64,000 nucleotides of DNA, taken from Caenispirillum salinarum AK4. Its GTDB lineage: Bacteria; Pseudomonadota; Alphaproteobacteria; Rhodospirillales; Rhodospirillaceae. The stretch's first letter is position 1. The number at the start of each line of letters is the position of its first letter. This document shows, piece after piece, positions 1 to 8,114 of the stretch. The stretch lies in NCBI RefSeq assembly GCF_000315795.1, contig NZ_ANHY01000015.1:124001-188000 (forward strand), written 5' to 3'. The translations under genes and the position numbers were made by a program. The notes beneath the pieces are model-generated. The model was not told the origin of the DNA. It saw only the letters and a list, made by a program, of their open reading frames with translations, and made no database searches.

Positions 1-1
1 C

Positions 2-283
2 GGCGACCTGCCCGTGCTGGGCGCGCTGTTCCGCTCCACCGAGTTCCAGCAGAACGAGACCGAACTGGTCATCATCATCACGCCGCACCTGGTCCAGCCG
101 GCCCCGCCGGGCGCGCTGGTGGCGCCGACGGACTTCTTCACCCCGCCGACCACGGCCGAGCTGTTCCTGCTGGGCAAGGTGGAGGGCGAGGCCGCCGTCG
201 CGCCCGCAACCGCCGAGGCCCGCGCGCTCGGCGCCCGGCCCGGCGGCGGCATCAGCGGCCCCTACGGCCACATCCTGAAATGA
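2..283 (+). CDS. cpaC: Tad pilus outer-membrane secretin CpaC/RcpA, C-terminal end (partial)
   Basis: The window opens inside this gene; the reading frame is open from base 2 to a TGA at 281-283. The visible 93 residues start GDLPVLGALFRS and continue to ELVIIITPHLVQP, the conserved end of the secretin domain (PF00263) that forms the outer-membrane pore of Flp/Tad pili. A proline/alanine-rich tail of about 50 residues follows. The next gene starts 20 bases later on the same strand, so this is an upstream member of the tad operon. Flp pilin and cpaB are expected further left, outside the window. Confidence 0.87.
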   Translation, partial: GDLPVLGALFRSTEFQQNETELVIIITPHLVQPAPPGALVAPTDFFTPPTTAELFLLGKVEGEAAVAPATAEARALGARPGGGISGPYGHILK

Positions 284-303
284 GCCCGAGGGAGACACCG
301 GCC

Positions 304-606
304 ATGACCGCCCGCATTCGCATCCCCGCCGTCTTCCTCGGCCTCGCCGCCGCCGCCAGCCTCGGCGCCTGCGCCGAGCCGGGAGAGACCTCGCCCAACT
401 TCGGTGCCGCCGTGCGCCACAACATGGCGGTGCACATCATCAACCCCGCGCCCGATTACGGGCCGGGGGCCCAGCCGACCGGATCGGGCCGGCGTCAGGC
501 GCTCGCCACCGAACGCTACGCCACCGGCACCGTGATCCGCCCGCCGGCCCCCAGCACCACCACCGGCGCCTTGAGTAAGAGCGAAGGCAGCGGCGGGAGT
601 GAGTGA
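304..606 (+). CDS. Small Tad-locus lipoprotein, CpaD-like
   Basis: A 100-residue protein with an N-terminal hydrophobic segment ending in a lipobox (LGAC, Cys near residue 24), so it is probably an outer-membrane lipoprotein. The stretch NFGAAVRHNMAVHIINPAP resembles the core of CpaD, which lies between the secretin and CpaE in Caulobacter-type tad loci and helps secretin assembly; this gene has the same position. It is much shorter than Caulobacter CpaD (over 200 residues). ATG 304 was chosen over an in-frame upstream ATG at 280 because it follows a GGGAGAC site and begins the signal peptide cleanly. Assignment rests on position, lipobox and weak core similarity. Confidence 0.68.
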   Translation: MTARIRIPAVFLGLAAAASLGACAEPGETSPNFGAAVRHNMAVHIINPAPDYGPGAQPTGSGRRQALATERYATGTVIRPPAPSTTTGALSKSEGSGGSE

Positions 607-663
607 GCCGCCGGTCCGTCCGGCCCCGCACCGCCGCGCCGCCCCGCGACAGGAGACCCGTCC

Positions 664-1908
664 ATGACCCACATGATGTCCAGCAAGTCCCTCTCCGTGT
701 CCGCGCTTTGCCGGTCCGAGGCGACGGCGGATGCCGTCCGGGCGGCGCTCGGCCCCGACCGGACTGTGCGCTGCTCGACGCGGGTCGGTCCCCTGGCCGA
801 AACCGCCGGCGCGGTGGCGCAGGACGCGGCCGCGGCCGACGTCATCATCGTCGACCTGGACCTGTCCGACCATGCCGAGATCGACGCGCTGGACCGCACG
901 ATCTCCGGCCCCTGGGCGGATGTCCCCGTGGTGGTGACCGCGCCCGACACCGACCTGGCCGGGCTGCGCCGCCTCATGCGCCTGGGCATCGCCGACGTGG
1001 TGCCGCAGCCGGTGACACGGTCCGACCTGCTGGCCGGCATCCAGGCGGCGCAGGCGCGCCGGGCACGGACCGCGTCGGTGCCGCCGGGCGTCCCCGAGAC
1101 TCCGGCCGCCGACCGTCGTCCGGCGCGGCGCGGCGGCTTGACGGTGGCGGTGCTAAAGGCCGGCGGCGGCTGCGGGGCGACCACCATGGCCGTGCATGTG
1201 GCGGCCGCCTTCTCCCGCCTCGCCAACCGGCCCCGCGCCGTCGGCCTGGTGGACCTGGACGTGCAGTTCGGCACCTGCGGGCTGTTCCTCGACATGCCGG
1301 TGGAGACCTCGGCGGTGGAGGTGCTGCGCGCCGGCCGGCGGCTGGATGCCGACATGCTGCGCGCCGCCGTGCAGCATCATCGGTCGGGGCTCGACCTGCT
1401 GGGCGCGCCCGACCACGTGGTGCCGCTGGACGAGGTGACGCCCGAGGCGGTGGAGCGCCTGACGGCCGCCTGCCGCGACCTGTGGGGCTGCACGGTCATC
1501 GACCTGCCGAGCGCCTGGACCGACTGGACCCGCACCGCGCTGGAGCAGGCCGACGTGGTGCTGCTGGTCATGCAGATGAGCGTTCCCGCCATCCATCAGG
1601 CGGCGCGGCAGCTTGAGACGCTGGCCGCCGAGGGGCTTTCGGAGACACCGGTGATCGGCGTCGTCAACCGCTCCGCCAAGGGCCTGTTCGGGCGCGGAGA
1701 GATGGTCAAGAACGCCGAGAAGACGCTGGGCATCCCGCTGACGCACCTGATCCCAAGCGACTGGAAGGCCGTCTCCGCGGCCGTCGACGCCGGCGAGACG
1801 CTGTTCGAGGCCCGTCAGGCGCGTCCCGCCCGCAAGGCGGTGGAGGACGTGGTGAAGGCCGTGCTGGCGGCGGCCCGCAGAACGGAAACCGCAGGGGCCG
1901 CCGGCTGA
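664..1908 (+). CDS. cpaE: Tad pilus localisation ATPase CpaE/TadZ
   Basis: A 414-residue protein in two parts. Residues 1-130 form a receiver-like fold without a clear phosphoacceptor. Residues 158-400 are a MinD/ParA-type ATPase with a deviant Walker A (KAGGGCGATT, residues 165-174) and a VDLDVQFG switch segment. TadZ/CpaE proteins place the Tad pilus machine at a cell pole. A GGAGACC site precedes ATG 664. It lies between the lipoprotein and the CpaF ATPase, the normal tad order. The second glycine of the classic KGGxGxT motif is Ala-shifted here, as in many TadZ proteins; whether it hydrolyses ATP cannot be judged. Confidence 0.9.
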   Translation: MTHMMSSKSLSVSALCRSEATADAVRAALGPDRTVRCSTRVGPLAETAGAVAQDAAAADVIIVDLDLSDHAEIDALDRTISGPWADVPVVVTAPDTDLAGLRRLMRLGIADVVPQPVTRSDLLAGIQAAQARRARTASVPPGVPETPAADRRPARRGGLTVAVLKAGGGCGATTMAVHVAAAFSRLANRPRAVGLVDLDVQFGTCGLFLDMPVETSAVEVLRAGRRLDADMLRAAVQHHRSGLDLLGAPDHVVPLDEVTPEAVERLTAACRDLWGCTVIDLPSAWTDWTRTALEQADVVLLVMQMSVPAIHQAARQLETLAAEGLSETPVIGVVNRSAKGLFGRGEMVKNAEKTLGIPLTHLIPSDWKAVSAAVDAGETLFEARQARPARKAVEDVVKAVLAAARRTETAGAAG

Positions 1909-1954
1909 ATACCGGCAGGCGCGCGGCGAGACGACACGCAGGGGAGGACACACC

Positions 1955-3460
1955 ATGTTCGGCAGCTTCGGTAACCGCAGGCCGGCGGCGGAGACACCGC
2001 CGTCCGCCGCCACAGCCACCGCCGGCGTCCCGGCCGCGGCGCGCGGGGGCGGACGCTTCGCACGGCGCGCCCCGGCGCCCGAGCCGCCGGCCAATGCTTC
2101 GGTCCCCATGCCGGCGGCGACGGGCGGGCTGGTGCCGGTCGAGCCGCCCGAGGCCGCCGCCGCCGATCCGGGCGTCGACGCGGACTCGGCGGAGTACATC
2201 GCCCTCAAGGTGCGGCTGCATCAGAAGCTTCTGGAGGTCATGAATCTCTCGGCCATCGACAAGATGCAGCCCGAGCAGTTCCGCCTCGAGATCGGCGAAC
2301 TGGTGCGCGACCAGCTCAACGCCGAGCGCGTCATGGTCAACCAGCAGGAACGCGCCCAACTGGTCGACGACATCCTGGACGAGATCCTGGGCCTGGGCCC
2401 CATCGAGCCGCTTCTGAAGGACCCCAGCGTCTCCGACATTCTGGTCAACACCTCCAAGAGCGTCTACGTGGAGCGCCGCGGCCGGCTGGAGCGCACGACG
2501 GTCACCTTCAAGGACGACCGCCACCTGTTGCGCATCATCAACAAGATCGTCTCGGCCATCGGCCGGCGCATCGACGAAAGCTCGCCGCTGGTGGACGCCC
2601 GCCTAGCCGACGGGTCGCGCGTCAACGCGGTTTGCGCGCCCATCGCCGTCGACGGGCCGCTCTTGTCCATCCGCAAGTTCTCGCGCACGCCGATCCACCT
2701 GGAGCGGATGATCGAGATCGGCTCGCTGGTGCCGCCCATGGCGGCGCTGTTGAAGGCGGTGGTCGAGGGGCGGCTGAACGTCATCATCTCGGGCGGCACG
2801 GGCTCGGGCAAGACGACCATGCTCAACGCCATGAGCCGTTTCATCGGCCGCACCGAACGCATCGTCACCATCGAGGACGCCGCCGAGCTGCAACTCCAGC
2901 AGCCGCACGTCGCCCGCATGGAAACCCGCCCGCCCAACATCGAGGGAAAGGGCGAAATCGCCCAGCGCGAATTGCTGAAGAACGCCCTGCGCATGCGCCC
3001 CGACCGCATCATCGTCGGCGAGTGCCGCGGCGGCGAGGCCTTCGACATGCTCCAGGCCATGAACACCGGCCACGACGGGTCCATGACCACGGTGCACGCC
3101 AACACCTGCCGCGACGCCATCTCGCGCATCGAGCAGATGGTGGGCATGGCGGGCTTCGACCTGCCGCTGCGCACCATCCGTCAGCAGGTGGCCTCGGCCA
3201 TCGACGTCATCGTGCAGGTGGAGCGCATGAGCGACGGCAAGCGCCGCATGGTCAGCCTGTCGGAGGTCGTCGGCATGGAGGGCGAGATCGTCACCATGCA
3301 GGAAATCTTCCGCTTCAAGCGCGAAAGCACCGACTCCGACGGCACCATTCACGGCCATTTCTGGGCCACAGGCATCCGTCCCACCTTCCTGCCCGACCTG
3401 GAGGCGCGCGGCATCCAGCTGGATTCCCGCACCTTCTCGCCGGACATGCCGCTGGGCTGA
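1955..3460 (+). CDS. cpaF: Tad pilus assembly ATPase CpaF/TadA
   Basis: A 501-residue secretion ATPase of the type II/IV family that powers Flp pilus extension at the inner membrane. The first 75 residues are Ala/Pro-rich and probably disordered. Then come the N-terminal domain and a RecA-like core with Walker A GGTGSGKTT at residues 280-288, a Walker B-like RIIVGECRGGEA, and the conserved HDGSMTTVHAN segment. Start ATG 1955 follows GGGGAGGAC. The length fits CpaF. It is followed by tadB with a 22-base gap, consistent with one operon. Confidence 0.95.
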   Translation: MFGSFGNRRPAAETPPSAATATAGVPAAARGGGRFARRAPAPEPPANASVPMPAATGGLVPVEPPEAAAADPGVDADSAEYIALKVRLHQKLLEVMNLSAIDKMQPEQFRLEIGELVRDQLNAERVMVNQQERAQLVDDILDEILGLGPIEPLLKDPSVSDILVNTSKSVYVERRGRLERTTVTFKDDRHLLRIINKIVSAIGRRIDESSPLVDARLADGSRVNAVCAPIAVDGPLLSIRKFSRTPIHLERMIEIGSLVPPMAALLKAVVEGRLNVIISGGTGSGKTTMLNAMSRFIGRTERIVTIEDAAELQLQQPHVARMETRPPNIEGKGEIAQRELLKNALRMRPDRIIVGECRGGEAFDMLQAMNTGHDGSMTTVHANTCRDAISRIEQMVGMAGFDLPLRTIRQQVASAIDVIVQVERMSDGKRRMVSLSEVVGMEGEIVTMQEIFRFKRESTDSDGTIHGHFWATGIRPTFLPDLEARGIQLDSRTFSPDMPLG

Positions 3461-3482
3461 TGGAGCAGGAGGAGACATCGCC

Positions 3483-4436
3483 ATGCTCGACATGATGATC
3501 CTGGTCTACGGCGGTATTTTCCTGGCCGTCCTGCTGGCGGTGGAAGGCGTCTACATGGCGTTCGGCGGCGGCACGGCGCGCAAGGCGGTGAACCGCCGCC
3601 TGCGCCTGCGCGCCTCGGGCAAGTCCTCGGAAGAGGTCATGGAGACCCTGCGCCGCGAAACCCCTGGGCAGGCGGCGCAGGGCGGGCCGCTGGGATGGCT
3701 CGGCCGGCTTGCGGCGCGCTCGGGCGTGGCCGCCTCGCCGGTGCGGCTGGTGTTGATGATGGCGCTGCTGGCGGTGGTCGTCGGCATGATGCTGATGGCG
3801 CTGGCCGGCGCCGGGCTGATGATCGCCCTGCCGGTGGGCGCGGCGGCCGGCATCGGGCTGGTGGCGGGCGCGCTGCACCTCCAGGCCCGCCGCCGCCTGA
3901 AGCGCTTCAACATGCAGCTTCCCGACGCGGTGGACATGGTTGTGCGCTCGCTGCGCGCCGGCCACCCGACGACGGCGGCCATGAAGCTGGTGTCCGAGCA
4001 GATGTCCGACCCCATCGGCAGCGAGTTCGGCCTGGTGGTCGACGAAATGACCTACGGCCTGGACCTGCGCGAGGCGCTGGACGGCATGGTCCGCCGCGTG
4101 CCGTCGGACGAACTGTCGTTCATGGTCACCGCCATCCGCCTGCAGAGCACCGCCGGCGGCAACCTGACCGAGGTGCTGGGCAGCCTGGCGCGCGTCATCC
4201 GCGAGCGCGCCCGCTTCGGCCTGAAGGTCAAGGCGCTGTCGGCCCAGTCGCGGTTTTCCGCCTGGTGCATCACCGCTGCGCCCTTCGCCGTGTTCGGCCT
4301 GGTGAACGTGCTGAGCCCCGACTACTTCGCCGAGGTCTCCGCCGACCCGATGTTCATGCCCGGCTTCATGATCGCCGGGGTCCTCATGGCGCTCGGGGTG
4401 GTGACGATCTTCCGCATGGTCAACTTCCGCTACTGA
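3483..4436 (+). CDS. tadB: Tad inner-membrane platform protein TadB (T2SSF family)
   Basis: A 317-residue polytopic membrane protein. It has an N-terminal transmembrane segment, a cytoplasmic linker, two adjacent hydrophobic segments near residues 85-125, and the T2SSF domain (PF00482) with the typical LPDAVDMVVRSLRAG and AIRLQSTAGGNLTEVL stretches. A further pair of C-terminal transmembrane segments closes it. TadB and TadC together form the inner-membrane platform on which CpaF acts. A strong AGGAGGAGAC site precedes ATG 3483. Confidence 0.92.
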   Translation: MLDMMILVYGGIFLAVLLAVEGVYMAFGGGTARKAVNRRLRLRASGKSSEEVMETLRRETPGQAAQGGPLGWLGRLAARSGVAASPVRLVLMMALLAVVVGMMLMALAGAGLMIALPVGAAAGIGLVAGALHLQARRRLKRFNMQLPDAVDMVVRSLRAGHPTTAAMKLVSEQMSDPIGSEFGLVVDEMTYGLDLREALDGMVRRVPSDELSFMVTAIRLQSTAGGNLTEVLGSLARVIRERARFGLKVKALSAQSRFSAWCITAAPFAVFGLVNVLSPDYFAEVSADPMFMPGFMIAGVLMALGVVTIFRMVNFRY

Positions 4437-4458
4437 TCCCGAGACGAGGAGACACGCC

Positions 4459-5457
4459 ATGGACGCCATCGCCGCGGCCCTTGCCGACCCGACCGTCCTG
4501 CTGACGCCCGAGGCGGGCGTGCTGGTGCTCGTCTTCGCCGCCGTGGTGCTCGCCGTCTACGGCATCGCGGGCCTTCGCTCGGGCGTCGCGGCCCGGCGGT
4601 TCCAGCGCGGCGGCGGCCGGGGCACGGGCGGCGCGGCCGCCGCCCCCGACAACGACGTCAGCCTGCGCCCGGACGGGGCCTTCCAGAAGGTGGAGGCCTT
4701 CCTCCAGCCCTACGGCGAGACGCTGGAGCCGCAGAAGGTGGAGGAGCGCAAGCGCATCCGCCTGACGCTGCTGCGCGCCGGTTTCCCGCAGGCCAACGCC
4801 ATCACCATCTACTACGGCCTGCGCCTCGCCCTGGCGGTGCTGCTGCCGGGCCTGCTGGTGGTGGCCCTGCCGGTAGTCTCGCGCCAGATGGAGATGAGCG
4901 AGATCCTGATGCTGGGCGCCGGACTGCTGGCCCTGGGCTTCTATCTTCCTTCGGCGGTGGTGGCCCTGCGGGTGCGTGAACGCGCCTGGGCCGTGCGCGC
5001 GGGCTTTCCCGACGCACTGGACCTCATGCTGGTGTGCGTCGAGGCCGGCATGGGCCTGGACGCCGCCATCAACCGCGTCGCCGAGGAAATCCGGCTCGCC
5101 CACCCGGTCCTGTCCGAGCACCTGCGCGCCTGCGCCCTTGAACTGCGCGCCGGCGGCGCCCGCGAGGACGCCCTGCGCAACCTGGCCGACCGCACGGGGG
5201 TGGAGGAGGTGACGGCGTTCTCCACCCTGCTGATCCAGTCGCAGGAGCTGGGCACCTCCATCGGTGACACGTTGCGCGTCTACTCCGACGACATGCGCTA
5301 CCGCCGCATGATGGCCGCCGAGGAGAAGGCGCAGCGCCTGCCGGCCAAGATGATCCTGCCCATGGCCATGTTCCTGCTGCCCGCCTTCGTCCTGGTGCTC
5401 ATGCTGCCGGCCGCCATACGCATCATGCGGTCCCTGTTTCCCACCATGGAGGGCTGA
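4459..5457 (+). CDS. tadC: Tad inner-membrane platform protein TadC (T2SSF family)
   Basis: A 332-residue membrane protein, the second T2SSF component of the Tad machine. One transmembrane helix at residues 15-35, a Gly-rich linker, a hydrophobic pair near residues 120-160, then the T2SSF core with PDALDLMLVCVEAGMGLDAAI and a C-terminal helix ending in RIMRSLFPTMEG. GAGGAGAC precedes the start. It follows tadB by 22 bases and is followed 4 bases later by a TPR gene, so expression is surely coupled. Confidence 0.92.
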   Translation: MDAIAAALADPTVLLTPEAGVLVLVFAAVVLAVYGIAGLRSGVAARRFQRGGGRGTGGAAAAPDNDVSLRPDGAFQKVEAFLQPYGETLEPQKVEERKRIRLTLLRAGFPQANAITIYYGLRLALAVLLPGLLVVALPVVSRQMEMSEILMLGAGLLALGFYLPSAVVALRVRERAWAVRAGFPDALDLMLVCVEAGMGLDAAINRVAEEIRLAHPVLSEHLRACALELRAGGAREDALRNLADRTGVEEVTAFSTLLIQSQELGTSIGDTLRVYSDDMRYRRMMAAEEKAQRLPAKMILPMAMFLLPAFVLVLMLPAAIRIMRSLFPTMEG

Positions 5458-5461
5458 GACC

Positions 5462-6646
5462 ATGCGAGCCCTGCGACTGTCCTCCGTCTGCGCCGCCGCG
5501 CTTCTGGCGGTCTCCTGCGCCGCCGGCGGCTTCGAGACCCGCGCCGTCAGCACCATCGACGCGCCGGCCGGCCCGGCCGCGCAACTCTACGAGACCGGCA
5601 AGGCCCATTTCGCCGCCGGACGCTGGGGCGCGGCCGTTCACGCCTTCCAGGCGGCTGCGGCGCGCGACCCGCGCCATGTCGGCGCCCACAACGGTCTGGC
5701 CGCCGCCTACGACAGGCTGGGCCGCTTCGACCTGGCCGACCGGGCCTATATGGAAGCCCTGACGCTGGCCCCCGACGACCCGGCGACTCTCAACAACATG
5801 GGCTGGTCCCGCCATCTGCGCGGCCAGCCCGAGCTGGCGCGCGTCTACCTGCGCCATGCCGCAGACCTGGCGCCGGAGGACGGCGTGACGCAGGCGAACC
5901 TTGGCGCCGTGGAAGCCGTTTCCGCCGCCCGCGCGGCCGAGGAGGAGCAGGTGGCCGTGGTGCCCGAGGCCGCCGACCAGGTGCCGCGCCTGACCCGCCG
6001 CGACTTCGCGACGGTGCAGCTTGTCACCACGCGCAGCGGCGCCGGCGCCGTCTCCCTGCCCATGCCGCCGCCCGCCGAGGCGCCGCGCTCGCGGCTGGTG
6101 GAGACCGCGCCGGCCATGCGGACCGCGCCGCCGGCTCCGGTGGCGGTGGCCGCCTCGGTCCCGGCGCCCGTTCCAGGGGTGAAACCGGCGGCCGCCGCCG
6201 TCGCGGGCCCAAAGGCCGGGCGCGTGGTGAATGCCGTCCTGCCGGCCGCGCGCGATGCCGGTCCCGTCTCCCGCGCCATGCCGGTGGAGGCGGGGCTGTT
6301 CGACGGCGTCGCCGTGGAGGTTTCCAACGGCAACGGCATCCGCCGCATGGCCGCTCGCACGGCCGCCTGGCTGGGCGACCGGGGCGTGCCGGTCCGTCGC
6401 CTGACCAACGCCGACACCTTTTCCATCGCCGCGTCCGCCATCTTCTGGCGCGACGCGGGCGACGCCGGCGCGGCGCGCGCGCTGGCCTCGCTGCTGCCCG
6501 ATGCCGTGACCGTCGTCCACGCGCCCGACCAGGCGGCGGACGTGCGGCTGGTGCTGGGCGCCGACCTGGCGGCCTTCGACGCCGCCGTACTCAAGCAGGG
6601 GAAAGACCACCATGACCAGCACCATGAGCAAGTCGCAAGCCGCTGA
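5462..6646 (+). CDS. TPR protein with C-terminal LytR_C-like domain, Tad locus
   Basis: A 394-residue exported protein. The N terminus looks like a lipoprotein signal (LLAVSCAAGG, Cys near residue 20). Residues 40-155 hold three TPR-like repeats (HVGAHNGLAAAYDRLGRFDLADRAY is typical). A Pro/Ala-rich linker spans about 160-270. Residues 280-370 (VAVEVSNGNGIRRMAARTAA) match the LytR/CpsA/Psr C-terminal domain, PF13399, which is often fused to TPRs in envelope proteins. In tad loci TPR proteins such as TadD assist secretin assembly; the LytR_C part suggests a peptidoglycan-related role, which is inference. Its last 35 bases overlap the next gene in another frame. Confidence 0.78.
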   Translation: MRALRLSSVCAAALLAVSCAAGGFETRAVSTIDAPAGPAAQLYETGKAHFAAGRWGAAVHAFQAAAARDPRHVGAHNGLAAAYDRLGRFDLADRAYMEALTLAPDDPATLNNMGWSRHLRGQPELARVYLRHAADLAPEDGVTQANLGAVEAVSAARAAEEEQVAVVPEAADQVPRLTRRDFATVQLVTTRSGAGAVSLPMPPPAEAPRSRLVETAPAMRTAPPAPVAVAASVPAPVPGVKPAAAAVAGPKAGRVVNAVLPAARDAGPVSRAMPVEAGLFDGVAVEVSNGNGIRRMAARTAAWLGDRGVPVRRLTNADTFSIAASAIFWRDAGDAGAARALASLLPDAVTVVHAPDQAADVRLVLGADLAAFDAAVLKQGKDHHDQHHEQVASR

Positions 6647-7571
6647 GCCTGCCCGCCGCCGCCGCCTGGGCGCGGCCGCCGTGGCGGTGGCCGCCGTCCT
6701 CGGCCTGTCCGCCTGCGCCGGCACCACCGGCGGCGGCGATGCCGCGCCGGACCTGTCGGCGACAGGGCAGGGGGCGCCGCTGCCCGTCGCCACGGCCGAC
6801 CGGGTGCTGGAGCGCGGCGATGCCGCCCTGGCCGCCGGCGGGCTGGAGGACGCGCGGGCCCATTACGGCATCGTGCTCTCGCGCGACCCCGGCAACACGC
6901 GCGCCGCCCTGGGCCTGGCCGAGGTGGCGCTGGCCGCCGGAGAGACCGCCAAGGCCCGTGACGCCTTCGCCGCCCTGGCGAGGCAGCCCGAGGTGCCGCC
7001 GTCCGTGACGGCCCGCGCGCACCAGGGCGTCGGCCTGTCGTGGCTGAAGGAGGGGCAGACGGAGAAGGCCCTGCCGGCCCTGGAAGACGCCGTGGCCGCC
7101 GACGACGGCCTGTGGCGCGCCTGGAACGCCCTGGGCGCGGCTCACGACCGCCGGCAGAACTGGGATTCCGCCGTCGCCGCCTACGAGAAGGCCATCGCGC
7201 TGGCGCCCGAGGAGGCCGGGCCGGTCAACAACCTGGGCTTCTCGCTCATCCTCCAGGGCCGCCACCAGGACGCCGCGCGCCATCTGGTCCGCGCCGCGCA
7301 CCTGGCGCGGGACATGGACATGCCGCGCGTCAACCTGCGCCTGGCGCTGGCCTGGCAGGGCCGCTACGACGATGCCGTGGCCGGAGCCACCCCGGCCGAG
7401 CTTCCGGCGGTGCTCAACAACGTGGGCTACGTGGCGCTGCTCAAGGGCGACCACGCCGACGCCGAGAGCCTGCTGGTGCGCAGCCTGGAGGCCAGCCCCA
7501 GCTACTTCGAGGCCGCCCGGCTCAACCTCGACCACCTGCGCACCGTCGCCCCTGCGGGCGGCGGGGCCTGA
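6612..7571 (+). CDS. tadD: TPR lipoprotein, TadD-like pilotin candidate
   Basis: A 319-residue lipoprotein with a twin-arginine-rich N terminus, a hydrophobic segment and a lipobox (LSAC, Cys near residue 36). It then has five to six TPR-type helical pairs from residue 60 to the end (RAALGLAEVALAAGETAKARDAF; GPVNNLGFSLILQGRHQDAARHL; VLNNVGYVALLKGDHADAESLL). TadD is the TPR lipoprotein of Tad pili and is thought to help secretin biogenesis. The start overlaps the preceding TPR gene by 35 bases; AGGGGAAAG precedes ATG 6612. Confidence 0.82.
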   Translation: MTSTMSKSQAAEPARRRRLGAAAVAVAAVLGLSACAGTTGGGDAAPDLSATGQGAPLPVATADRVLERGDAALAAGGLEDARAHYGIVLSRDPGNTRAALGLAEVALAAGETAKARDAFAALARQPEVPPSVTARAHQGVGLSWLKEGQTEKALPALEDAVAADDGLWRAWNALGAAHDRRQNWDSAVAAYEKAIALAPEEAGPVNNLGFSLILQGRHQDAARHLVRAAHLARDMDMPRVNLRLALAWQGRYDDAVAGATPAELPAVLNNVGYVALLKGDHADAESLLVRSLEASPSYFEAARLNLDHLRTVAPAGGGA

Positions 7572-7595
7572 CCGATTGCCGGGGAGGACCGCAGC

Positions 7596-8102
7596 ATGAA
7601 CGCCACCCTGACCCTGTCCCAGGTGCTGCCGGCGATCTTCGCCGCGCCGTTGATCGTCGCCGCCATCTGGGACGGCATGAAGTACCGCATTCCCAACCTG
7701 CTGACCGTGCTGCTGGCCGCAAGCTTCGTGCCCGCCGCCCTGCTGGCGCCGCAGCCCGTGGACTGGGCCTGGCACCTGGGGGCGGCGGCGCTGGTCTTCG
7801 GCGGCGGCGCGGCCTGCTTCGCCATGGGATGGCTGGGCGGCGGCGACGTGAAGTTGGCCGCCGCCGTCGCGCTGTGGCTGGGGCCGCTGACGCCGGTGTT
7901 CCTGCTGGCGATGGCTGTGGCCGGCGGCGTCGTGGCGCTGGTGGTGCTGGGCGTCCGGCGGCTGGTGGCCCGCCTGGGCGGCGGGCGGTCCACCGGCGCG
8001 CCTCTGCCGCGCCTGCTGACGGCCGGCGAGGGTGTGCCTTACGGACTTGCCATTGCGGCGGGCGGCCTGGTCATGGCCTGGCGCCTGCCCCTCGTGGGAT
8101 AG
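7596..8102 (+). CDS. cpaA: Prepilin peptidase CpaA/TadV (A24 family)
   Basis: A 168-residue inner-membrane aspartic protease that cleaves Flp prepilin and pseudopilin leaders. Two catalytic Asp motifs are visible: Asp26 in AIWDGMKYRIPN and Asp84 in GGGDVKLAAA, the hallmark of PF01478. Four to five transmembrane segments are predicted by eye and there is no methyltransferase domain, as is usual for TadV/CpaA. ATG 7596 follows GGGGAGGACC. Its substrates include the TadE/TadG-type proteins encoded just downstream. Confidence 0.92.
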   Translation: MNATLTLSQVLPAIFAAPLIVAAIWDGMKYRIPNLLTVLLAASFVPAALLAPQPVDWAWHLGAAALVFGGGAACFAMGWLGGGDVKLAAAVALWLGPLTPVFLLAMAVAGGVVALVVLGVRRLVARLGGGRSTGAPLPRLLTAGEGVPYGLAIAAGGLVMAWRLPLVG

Positions 8103-8114
8103 GAGGACCGCGTC

